Shown here piece by piece: positions 15,840 through 23,525 of a stretch of DNA of 64,000 bases; positions within the stretch are counted from its first letter, which is position 1; each line of letters opens with the position of its first letter. The notes below the pieces were generated by a model. The model ran no database searches. It was given only the letters and a program-made list of their open reading frames with translations, and was not told where the DNA came from. Both the position numbers and the translations under genes were made by a program. The stretch spans positions 25,566 through 89,565 of the forward strand of contig CAZAKI010000006.1 of the NCBI GenBank assembly GCA_964485855.1. The letters are read 5' to 3'. The DNA is from UBA993 sp964485855. GTDB taxonomy: Bacteria; Bacillota; Dethiobacteria; DTU022.

Positions 15840-15964
15840 AACAAATGTATATAAAAAGAGGGGGTCAACTTGATCCCATTATAAACGACTAAGATTACAG
15901 GAATATTACAGTCAGGTTGCTTTTGTATTACATTTAAATATTAATTGGGCGGGAGTAAAGAGCT

Positions 15965-17749
15965 ATGCTTCGGGCAAAAGATTTGATGATCAAACCACAA
16001 CATTGCCTAAACTGCCGGGTTTCTGCTTCTGAGGCGATCAAGATTTTCTTTAATCACGGGACGCAAGTGCTTGCTGTTTATGATGAGCATCATTTTATAG
16101 GTTTAATCACTGCAGAATCAATTAGTCTTTGTTTATACAGTGCTGGCAACCTGGAAATCAAAGCAGCTGCTGATTTAATTGTTAAGGATTGCCCTTCGGT
16201 ATCGACCGAGAGCAGCTTGGAACAGATCAGATCCTCTTTACCTGGTCACAATTATTTGCTGGTCAGAAACAGGCAGGGAGGGCTGGAAGGGATTATTACC
16301 GGAACTGATCTCGCTCAACAGTTGGCAGCAAGCGCCACTGAATTAGAAAAAGAGCTGGACGCAGTAATCAATTTTTCATCTGATGAGATCCTGGTGGCCG
16401 ATCAGCAGGGCAAGGTTTTAAGAGTCAATCACATTTTTGAGGAAAATTTCGGCGTAAAACTGACTTCAGTCCTGGGTAAAACAGTTGACGAGCTGGAGAA
16501 AAAGAAAATATTCTTTCCTTCCGTTACCAGGTTGGTCCTTGACAAAAAAGAGGTACAGACGGTTATACAGTCGCGCCGTGATGGCCGTAAGCTTTTAGCC
16601 ACCGGCACCCCTGTATTTAATGAAGATGGTTCTATCTTCAGGGTTGTAGTAAATACCAGGGATATTACCAGGCTAAACAACCTGAAAAACCAGTTAGAAG
16701 AATCAGAGCTGTTAAAAAACCGTTATCAGCAAGAGCTAATCGAGTTGCGACAGGGTTATCTTGGTGGTGTCAGACTAGTTGCCAAAAGCAAAGCGATGGT
16801 AGATTTAATTAGCATCGTCCGCAAAATTGCTGCCGTGGATTCTACTGTCTTGCTGACCGGAGAATCGGGAGTAGGTAAGGGTTTGATTGCTCGCTACATT
16901 CATTATAGTAGTCCCCGGTCGGTTAAGCCTTTCACGGTAGTAAATTGTGGTGCGATTCCTGAAAATTTGCTCGAAAGCGAACTATTTGGCTATGCGGGGG
17001 GAGCATTTACAGGGGCGCTCAGGGAAGGTAAGATTGGCAAGTTGGAGTTAGCTAATGATGGCACTCTTTTTCTAGACGAAATATCAGATCTACCGCTTAA
17101 TCTACAAGTCAAATTGCTCCATGTGATCCAGGAAGGGATCATTACCAGGATTGGTGGAACCAAAGAAATTAAGTTGAATTTGCGGTTCATCGCTGCCACG
17201 AATCGGGATATTGCCAGGCTGGTTGAAGAAGGTAAATTCCGGGAAGATCTTTATTTTCGTTTAGATGTTATTCCCCTGATGGTTCCTCCACTTAGAGAGC
17301 GCCGGGAAGATATCAAGATCCTGGTTGCACAGTTTCTCGATAAGCTTAATCGGCGATACCAAAAGCAAAAAACCTTCACTCCCGAAGCGATGAAATATCT
17401 TGAAGCCTACCTGTGGCCCGGAAACGTGCGTGAATTGGAAAATTTAATCGAAAGAATGATGATTGTGATGGATCAGGATCAAATCGGCCCGGAAAAACTG
17501 CCCCGACATCTTTTGGGAGAAGTTGGTTTACATAAAACGAATAAGCAGGCTCCTATCTATTCTGCATCCGGTGAACTTCCGCCCCTCAAAGAGACGCTTC
17601 AGAAAATGGAAAAAGAAATACTAACCGAAGCACTGAAACGCTACAAAACTACTTACCAAATTGCCGAAGCTTTAGATATTAATCAATCGACTGTTGTTCG
17701 CAAATTAAGTAAATATAATCTAGTCGAACGGCAAACCAGGTATAAATAA
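15965..17749 (+). CDS. Sigma-54-dependent activator with CBS and PAS sensor domains
   Basis: A 594-residue enhancer-binding protein. Residues 1-120 form a CBS pair (LMIKPQ..., HHFIGLITAES, GGLEGIITGTDL), which often binds nucleotides. Residues about 125-240 form a PAS domain, followed by a short coiled linker. The AAA+ domain has Walker A GESGVGKG (299-306), the sigma-54-contacting GAFTGA (346-351) and Walker B TLFLDE (367-372). The C-terminal HTH (YQIAEALDINQSTVVRKL) is TyrR-like. It lies directly upstream of an operon with a sigma-54 promoter and a palindromic upstream site, so it is almost certainly that operon's regulator. Its signal (nucleotide through CBS, metabolite through PAS) cannot be read from the sequence. 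Confidence 0.95.
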   Translation: MLRAKDLMIKPQHCLNCRVSASEAIKIFFNHGTQVLAVYDEHHFIGLITAESISLCLYSAGNLEIKAAADLIVKDCPSVSTESSLEQIRSSLPGHNYLLVRNRQGGLEGIITGTDLAQQLAASATELEKELDAVINFSSDEILVADQQGKVLRVNHIFEENFGVKLTSVLGKTVDELEKKKIFFPSVTRLVLDKKEVQTVIQSRRDGRKLLATGTPVFNEDGSIFRVVVNTRDITRLNNLKNQLEESELLKNRYQQELIELRQGYLGGVRLVAKSKAMVDLISIVRKIAAVDSTVLLTGESGVGKGLIARYIHYSSPRSVKPFTVVNCGAIPENLLESELFGYAGGAFTGALREGKIGKLELANDGTLFLDEISDLPLNLQVKLLHVIQEGIITRIGGTKEIKLNLRFIAATNRDIARLVEEGKFREDLYFRLDVIPLMVPPLRERREDIKILVAQFLDKLNRRYQKQKTFTPEAMKYLEAYLWPGNVRELENLIERMMIVMDQDQIGPEKLPRHLLGEVGLHKTNKQAPIYSASGELPPLKETLQKMEKEILTEALKRYKTTYQIAEALDINQSTVVRKLSKYNLVERQTRYK

Positions 17750-17770
17750 AAACGTTATTTAATGCCGGAA

Positions 17771-17805
17771 TGCATTATTAATGCAATAGCGCATTACTAA
17801 TAATG
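17771..17805. promoter_or_regulatory. Probable upstream activator sites for the sigma-54 activator
   Basis: 17771-17785 is a perfect 7-1-7 palindrome TGCATTA-T-TAATGCA. A second, imperfect copy (CGCATTACTAATAATG) follows at 17790-17805, about two helical turns further on. They lie about 125-140 bp upstream of the -24 element, a typical distance for enhancer sites, and just after the activator gene. Confidence 0.7.
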
Positions 17806-17910
17806 TTTCTGCAGTTTTTGTCCGGATTCCCACAGCTGGAAAACCTCAGTAATTTCTTCTATGCTAAGCAATGATGATCAGGATACCGTTTTCCTTTGAT
17901 TATTTGCTGT

Positions 17911-17926
17911 TGGCATTACTTTTGCT
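17911..17926 (+). promoter_or_regulatory. Sigma-54 (-24/-12) promoter
   Basis: TGGCAT, 5 nt, TTGCT: the invariant GG (17912-17913) and GC (17924-17925) are exactly 10 nt apart, and only one core position differs from TGGCAC-N5-TTGCW. Transcription would start near 17937, about 42 nt before gabT. Confidence 0.88.
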
Positions 17927-17978
17927 ATTTAATTATAACAGCATAAAAATATTAAAAACCAGAAAGGGGTTTTAGCTA

Positions 17979-19325
17979 ATGAGCGGTAACAATGGCAAGA
18001 GTCCTGCGTTTGGGCCTGGTCCCAAATCTCAAGATTTACTGAAAATGCGCGATGAACATGTTGCCAGGGGGATATCCTATGTTTTACCCGTTTTTATTGA
18101 AGAAGCAAATGGAGCTTTGCTCAAAGATGTTGATGGTAATGAGTATCTCGATTTCACAACCGGGATTGGGGTTCTTAACATTGGACACAATCATCCGGCT
18201 GTAATTGAGGCGATTAAAAAGCAGGCTGATCAGTATTTACACACTTGTTTCATGGTAACCATGTATGAACCCTATGTCAGGCTAGCTGCCGGTCTAAATA
18301 AACTGGCTCCGGGTAATTTTCCCAAAAAAACGGCATTATTTAACAGCGGTGCCGAGGCGGTTGAAAATGCTGTTAAGCTGGCCCGGCGATACACTAAAAA
18401 AACAGCCCTTGTTTCCCTTGAGTGCGCTTTTCATGGTCGAACCTTAATGACGATGACCTTAACCTCCAAAGTCAGGCCTTATAAATACGGATTCGGTCCT
18501 TTTGCTCCCGATGTCTATAAGATCCCTTCTCCCTATTGCTATCGCTGCCGTTTTGGCTTAAATTATCCGGATTGTAATCTAAAATGCGCTCGCTACCTGG
18601 AACAATTTTTTGCGGTAGAATGCACTGCTGATCATGTTGCAGCGGTGATTGCCGAACCGATCCAGGGTGAAGGCGGCTTTATTGTCCCCCCTGCTGATTA
18701 CTTTAAAGTTCTGCATGAAATTTGTCGCAATAATGATGTTCTGTTAATCATTGATGAAATTCAGGCTGGTTTTTACAGGACGGGAGAACCCTTGGCCAGC
18801 TTCCATTTCGGGGTTGATCCTGATCTAATTACAATGGCAAAATCGCTGGGTGGCGGAGTGCCGATTAGCGCGGTCACCGGCAGAGCCGAAATTATGGATG
18901 CAGCAGGTCCAGGTGAAATTGGTGGTACCTATGGGGGCAACCCACTTGCCTGTTCCGCTGCTCTTGCTGTACTCGAAGCGACAGAAAAAGAAAATATTGC
19001 CGAGCGGGCTAAAGAAACCGGTCGTCTTGCCGCCGCCAGGCTGGACCAGATGGCTGAAAAATACAAGCTCATCGGGGAACATCGCGGTCTGGGGGCGATG
19101 AGAGCGCTTGAACTGGTTAAAGATCGCCAGACAAAAGAACCTGCTCCGGAAGCGGCCAAAAAGATTATCAAGCGTTGCCATGAAAACGGTTTAGTGATTA
19201 TCACTTCAGGGATATTCAGCAATGTGATTCGCCTGCTGATGCCGGTTAACATTCCGGTAGAACAGCTTAATAAAGGGATGGATATTCTTGAAAGGGCACT
19301 GGCTGCCGAAGAGGGAGGTAACTAA
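17979..19325 (+). CDS. gabT: 4-aminobutyrate aminotransferase-like class III aminotransferase
   Basis: A 448-residue PLP enzyme. The PLP lysine is K288 (ITMAKSLGGG), the pyridine-binding aspartate is D259 (IIDEIQAG), and FNSGAEAVENAVKLAR binds the phosphate. SAVTGRAEIMD is GabT-like. It would transfer the amino group of an omega-amino acid (4-aminobutyrate, possibly beta-alanine or 5-aminovalerate) to 2-oxoglutarate, yielding a semialdehyde and glutamate. A cysteine-rich insert (C187, C190, C199, C203) suggests a bound metal or Fe-S cluster. First gene after the sigma-54 promoter; aor follows after 3 nt. The true substrate is inferred from the family and the downstream aldehyde oxidoreductase. 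Confidence 0.88.
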   Translation: MSGNNGKSPAFGPGPKSQDLLKMRDEHVARGISYVLPVFIEEANGALLKDVDGNEYLDFTTGIGVLNIGHNHPAVIEAIKKQADQYLHTCFMVTMYEPYVRLAAGLNKLAPGNFPKKTALFNSGAEAVENAVKLARRYTKKTALVSLECAFHGRTLMTMTLTSKVRPYKYGFGPFAPDVYKIPSPYCYRCRFGLNYPDCNLKCARYLEQFFAVECTADHVAAVIAEPIQGEGGFIVPPADYFKVLHEICRNNDVLLIIDEIQAGFYRTGEPLASFHFGVDPDLITMAKSLGGGVPISAVTGRAEIMDAAGPGEIGGTYGGNPLACSAALAVLEATEKENIAERAKETGRLAAARLDQMAEKYKLIGEHRGLGAMRALELVKDRQTKEPAPEAAKKIIKRCHENGLVIITSGIFSNVIRLLMPVNIPVEQLNKGMDILERALAAEEGGN

Positions 19326-19328
19326 TAT

Positions 19329-21092
19329 TTGTATTCAACATTCGGAAAGCTCCTGCTAATTGATTTAACTAAAGCTGACATTGTTGAGAAAGAGCTGGAG
19401 GAAGATATATTTCAAAAGTACCTTGGCGGTAAAGGTCTTGGCAGTTACCTGCTGATGAAAATGTTGCCCCCGGGTACTGATCCACTGGCGCCGGAGAATG
19501 TCTTGATTTTTACAACAGGTCCGGCAGCTGATACCACTCTGGCTCCTGCTTCCCGTTTTGGGGTTTTTAGTAAGTCACCGGCTACCGGTTTCTATTCGGA
19601 ATCGTACAGCGGCGGACACCTGCCTCCTGTCATGAAAAGAACCGGCTATGATGCCATTGTTATTACCGGTGCAGCTGAACATCCCTGTTATATCTCTATA
19701 TCTGAAGAGGGCGTTAATTTTTATGATGCCAATGGAATCTGGGGTCAAGAATCATATCCCGCAGAAGAAGAGATCATCAAGGCCGTAGGGATTAAAGGTG
19801 CACAGGCCCTGGTAATTGGGCCGGCCGGGGAAAAGAAATTGCCTTTTGCCTGCATCAAGAATAATCGCTGGCGCAGCGCCGGAAGGACCGGCCTGGGTGC
19901 AGTTATGGGTTCGAAGCATCTTAAGGGAATAGTATTCAGCGGCAGTGCTAAAGTAGCGCCTTTTGACGAAGAAGCGTTAAATACCTGGAGCCGTAATTTT
20001 TTCCAGCGCTATAAAGATTCACCCGAAGCAAGACTTTATCAAGAGAAGGGCACCCCTGCCCTGGTTGCCGTAACAAATAGCAGCGGTTGTTTTCCAACCC
20101 GTTACTGGTCTGCCGGTAAGCTTGAAGGTTGGGAGAAGATCAGCGCAGATTATATGCAGGAAAAAATGGCTGTAAAATCGAGGGGCTGCTACCGGTGTTT
20201 CTTTGCCTGTGGTAAACTGACTACGGTTAAGGAAGGCAGGCACCTGGGGCTTAAGGTTGAAGGTCCTGAGTTTGAAACCATTTATGCTTTTGGCGGACTC
20301 TGCTGTTTGCCGCAAATGGAAGAGATCCTTTACTTAAATGATCTCTGTGACCGTTGGGGTATCGATACAATAAGTGCCGGTAATATATCTGCTTTTGCGA
20401 TCGAAGCTGGCTTGCGCGGCAAACTTGACAATCCGCCCAGATACGGAGACGCTGACTCTATAGCAGGTTTTTTGGAACAGGTAGTTGAAGGTAAGGGTGA
20501 CGGTAAACTTTTTGCCGGTGGCCTTAAAGAGGCAGCCAGACTCCTTGAGATGGAAGATTTTGCAATTCACGTCAAGGGGCTTGAACCTGCCGGTTATGAC
20601 CCCAGGGTTTTAAAAGGGATGGGACTTGCTTATGCCACATCGGATCGGGGTGCCTGTCACCTAAGAGCTACCTTTTATAAACCGGAATTGAGCGGGATGA
20701 TTGATCCGGGGCAGATAAAAGGTAAAGCCAGGATGTTTATTGATTATGAAGATCGCTTAAATATCTATGACTGTTTAATATTTTGCCGATTTTATCGCGA
20801 TCTTATCCATTGGGAGCAGTTGATAGAAATTCTTTACCTGCTTACCGGCAATCGATACAGCTTAGCTGATTTACACAGCTTTGCATCAAGAATTCAAACC
20901 CTGACCAGGCTATTTAACTATCGCGAAGGAGCTACGAGGGCTGATGATCTTTTACCGCGTAGACTGGTGACGGAAGCCATTAATGATGGTGAAAATCTAA
21001 TCAGCCAGGAAGAACTGGAGCATATGTTGCAAGATTATTACCTGCTGCATGGTTGGGATCAAAATGGTGTTCCGCCATTGAAGCAGTTCTGA
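19329..21092 (+). CDS. aor: Tungsten-type aldehyde ferredoxin oxidoreductase
   Basis: A 587-residue AOR family enzyme with a tungstopterin cofactor and one [4Fe-4S] cluster. C287, C290 and C294 (CYRCFFAC) and a distal cysteine, most likely C486 (IFCRF), are the cluster ligands. DRWGIDT (341-347) and the GPEFET region are conserved pterin-side motifs. It oxidises aldehydes to acids with ferredoxin as acceptor. The start is TTG at 19329 with GGGAGGT upstream, 3 nt after gabT. Its position between an omega-aminotransferase and NADH-dehydrogenase-like subunits indicates a semialdehyde substrate and electron transfer to NAD(P) and ferredoxin rather than a free-standing AOR. No dedicated pterin-biosynthesis gene is nearby. 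Confidence 0.92.
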   Translation: MYSTFGKLLLIDLTKADIVEKELEEDIFQKYLGGKGLGSYLLMKMLPPGTDPLAPENVLIFTTGPAADTTLAPASRFGVFSKSPATGFYSESYSGGHLPPVMKRTGYDAIVITGAAEHPCYISISEEGVNFYDANGIWGQESYPAEEEIIKAVGIKGAQALVIGPAGEKKLPFACIKNNRWRSAGRTGLGAVMGSKHLKGIVFSGSAKVAPFDEEALNTWSRNFFQRYKDSPEARLYQEKGTPALVAVTNSSGCFPTRYWSAGKLEGWEKISADYMQEKMAVKSRGCYRCFFACGKLTTVKEGRHLGLKVEGPEFETIYAFGGLCCLPQMEEILYLNDLCDRWGIDTISAGNISAFAIEAGLRGKLDNPPRYGDADSIAGFLEQVVEGKGDGKLFAGGLKEAARLLEMEDFAIHVKGLEPAGYDPRVLKGMGLAYATSDRGACHLRATFYKPELSGMIDPGQIKGKARMFIDYEDRLNIYDCLIFCRFYRDLIHWEQLIEILYLLTGNRYSLADLHSFASRIQTLTRLFNYREGATRADDLLPRRLVTEAINDGENLISQEELEHMLQDYYLLHGWDQNGVPPLKQF

Positions 21093-21143
21093 TCAATGAT
21101 TTACTGTTTATGAATCTAAGCTTGAAATAAGGAGAATTGTTCT

Positions 21144-21692
21144 ATGAAACAGGCTACAGCTACTGATTTAAAAGTGTTAGCGCAGGAACACCCGGTTTTT
21201 GCCGTCAAAGAAATTGTTGAAAAGCATATTAAAAGCAAAGGGGCGGCAATACCGATTCTGCAGGAGATTCAAAATGTTTTCGGCTATATTTCACCGGAAC
21301 TGCTGCAGAGAGCCGGAGAATTTTCTGGTATTCCGGTAAACGAACTTTACAGTATCGTTACATTTTATGCCCAGTTCAGGTTGGAACCGATTGGAGAGCA
21401 TCTGATCCAAGTTTGCCATGGGACAGCCTGCCACTTAGCCGGTGCGGAACGAATCACTGAGTCAATTCAGTTCGAAACGAAAGCCGGTCCGGGGAAAACC
21501 AGCGATGACGGTCTGTTTACAATGGAAAAGGTAGCCTGCCTCGGCTGCTGCAGTCTGGCACCGGTACTGACCATTGACGAGGAAACTTATGGACAGCTTT
21601 CTCCCGAGAAAGTTCGTAAAATTATCAAGGATGTGCGACGGAAAAACCCTGAGCAATCTGCTTCAAAGGGGGATAATGAAAGTGCAGGATAA
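21144..21692 (+). CDS. nuoE: NuoE/HydA-gamma-like [2Fe-2S] subunit
   Basis: A 182-residue protein with a helical N-terminus and a thioredoxin-like domain. The four [2Fe-2S] cysteines are in CHGTAC (Cx4C) and CLGCC (Cx3C). It is the partner of the flavin subunit encoded next, with which its end overlaps by 17 bp. Such E/F pairs form the NADH module of soluble complexes (bifurcating hydrogenases, formate dehydrogenases) as well as complex I. No membrane Nuo subunits occur nearby, so a soluble complex with the AOR is more likely. The ATG follows AAGGAG. Confidence 0.93.
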   Translation: MKQATATDLKVLAQEHPVFAVKEIVEKHIKSKGAAIPILQEIQNVFGYISPELLQRAGEFSGIPVNELYSIVTFYAQFRLEPIGEHLIQVCHGTACHLAGAERITESIQFETKAGPGKTSDDGLFTMEKVACLGCCSLAPVLTIDEETYGQLSPEKVRKIIKDVRRKNPEQSASKGDNESAG

Positions 21693-23478
21693 ACAGTATA
21701 GGGTCAAAGTTGGCCTTGCAACCTGCGGGATTGCCGGCGGAGCAGCTAAAGTTTATCAAATTTTAAAAGATCGCCTGCAAGACAGCGGGATTGAAGTGGA
21801 ACGAACCGGTTGTATCGGGATGTGCTACAATGAACCGCTGGTCGAGGTAATTGAAGCTGACGGCCAAAGTTATCTTTATGGAAATTTAGAGCCGGAAGAC
21901 AGCTTGCGTATTGTCGATGAGCATATCGAAAAAGGCAAACCGGTAAGAGATTTGCTTGTGCTTGGTCGAAGTGCTGAAACCGATGATCAGACTTTTTTAG
22001 AGAAACAACATCGAATTTTGCTTAAAAATTGCGGCCATATCGATCCAGAAGAAATTCAAAGTTACATCGATGCCGATGGTTACAAAGGTTTAAGAAGAGC
22101 CCTGGAGCAAATGACTCCGGAAGCAGTAATCGAAGAAATAAAGCAATCCGGGTTAAGAGGCAGAGGTGGTGCAGGTTTCCCAACGCATCTGAAATGGAGC
22201 CTGACCCGTCAAGCCGAGGGGACCCAGAAGTACATTGTTTGCAATGCAGACGAGGGTGACCCTGGTGCTTTTATGGATCGCAGTGTTCTTGAAGGTGATA
22301 CACACAGCGTGTTGGAGGGAATGCTAATTGCCGGGTACGCCATCGGTGCCTCGGTCGGCTATGTATATATCAGGGCCGAATATCCGCTGGCCATTCGCCG
22401 CTTAAAGATTGCCATCGGGCAGGCTGAAGAAAGAGGCTTACTTGGTAAAAATATTCTTGGTTCCAACTATAATTTTGAAATATTTATCCGGGAAGGAGCC
22501 GGAGCTTTTGTTTGTGGCGAGGAAACAGCTCTTTTAATGTCGATTGAGGGGAAAAGAGGGATGCCTCGCTTTCGGCCGCCGTTTCCGGCTCAAAAAGGTC
22601 TTTTTGGTTGTCCCACATCGATCAATAATGTTGAAACATTTGCCAATGTGCCCCGCATACTGCATCTGGGGGCTTCGGCCTACAATCAGCTTGGGACCGA
22701 GGAGAGCAAGGGGACCAAGGTTTTTGCCCTGGCGGGAAAAATCAGGCGGGGTGGTTTAATCGAGATTCCAATGGGCACAACCATCAATGAAATAGTATTC
22801 GATATTGGAGGAGGAATTTCAACCGGAAAACCGTTTAAGGCAATCCAAACCGGTGGTCCTTCCGGTGGCTGTATCCCAGCGGAGTTGGGCGATACTCCCG
22901 TTGATTACGAATCGCTTAAAAAGATTGGGGCGATCATGGGTTCCGGTGGTCTGCTGGTGATGGATGAAGAAACCTGTATGGTTGATGTTGCCAGGTATTT
23001 TCTCTCATTCACCAGGGAAGAATCTTGTGGCAAGTGTACCTTTTGCCGGGCCGGTACAAACCAGATGTTAAAGATTTTAGAGCGCATCTCAGAGGGTAAG
23101 GGACGGGAAGAAGATGTCGATTTGTTGATCGAATTGGCTGAAAAGATTAAAGCCGGCTCTCTTTGTGGTCTTGGACAGACAGCGCCAAACCCGGTTCTGA
23201 CCACTATTAAATATTTTCGAAATGAATATGATGCCCATGTTAAGGAAAAGTACTGCCCAGCCAAAAAATGTAAGGCTCTGATTACCTATGAAATTAATCC
23301 GGAAGCCTGCACCGGTTGTACTCTATGCGCCAGAAATTGTCCGGTTGATGCTATTTCTGGCATCAAAAAGGAAGCACACGTTATTGATCAGACAATCTGT
23401 ATACGTTGCGGTCTTTGCATCAACAGTTGTAAATTTGATGCTGTAAATGTAAATTCGAAACCGAAGCAGCCTGTATAA
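21676..23478 (+). CDS. nuoF: NuoF/HydB-like NAD(P)H- and FMN-binding subunit
   Basis: A 600-residue flavoprotein. In order: an N-terminal thioredoxin-like [2Fe-2S] domain (VGLATCGIAGG ... GCIGMC), the NADH/FMN domain (GRGGAGFPTHLKW, residues about 200-215), an SLBB region, the NuoF cluster N3 cysteines (ESCGKCTFC), and a C-terminal 2x[4Fe-4S] ferredoxin domain (CTGCTLCARNCP, CIRCGLCINSC). This extended form is typical of soluble electron-bifurcating complexes rather than complex I. The start is the ATG at 21676 inside the end of nuoE, behind AAAGGGGG; longer in-frame starts have no site. It would exchange electrons between NAD(P)H and the Fe-S chain leading to the neighbouring subunits. Confidence 0.93.
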   Translation: MKVQDKQYRVKVGLATCGIAGGAAKVYQILKDRLQDSGIEVERTGCIGMCYNEPLVEVIEADGQSYLYGNLEPEDSLRIVDEHIEKGKPVRDLLVLGRSAETDDQTFLEKQHRILLKNCGHIDPEEIQSYIDADGYKGLRRALEQMTPEAVIEEIKQSGLRGRGGAGFPTHLKWSLTRQAEGTQKYIVCNADEGDPGAFMDRSVLEGDTHSVLEGMLIAGYAIGASVGYVYIRAEYPLAIRRLKIAIGQAEERGLLGKNILGSNYNFEIFIREGAGAFVCGEETALLMSIEGKRGMPRFRPPFPAQKGLFGCPTSINNVETFANVPRILHLGASAYNQLGTEESKGTKVFALAGKIRRGGLIEIPMGTTINEIVFDIGGGISTGKPFKAIQTGGPSGGCIPAELGDTPVDYESLKKIGAIMGSGGLLVMDEETCMVDVARYFLSFTREESCGKCTFCRAGTNQMLKILERISEGKGREEDVDLLIELAEKIKAGSLCGLGQTAPNPVLTTIKYFRNEYDAHVKEKYCPAKKCKALITYEINPEACTGCTLCARNCPVDAISGIKKEAHVIDQTICIRCGLCINSCKFDAVNVNSKPKQPV

Positions 23479-23525
23479 GCGCCAGTGGGTCCTTGCTTCT
23501 TGATTATTAATATGGAGGATTAAAT

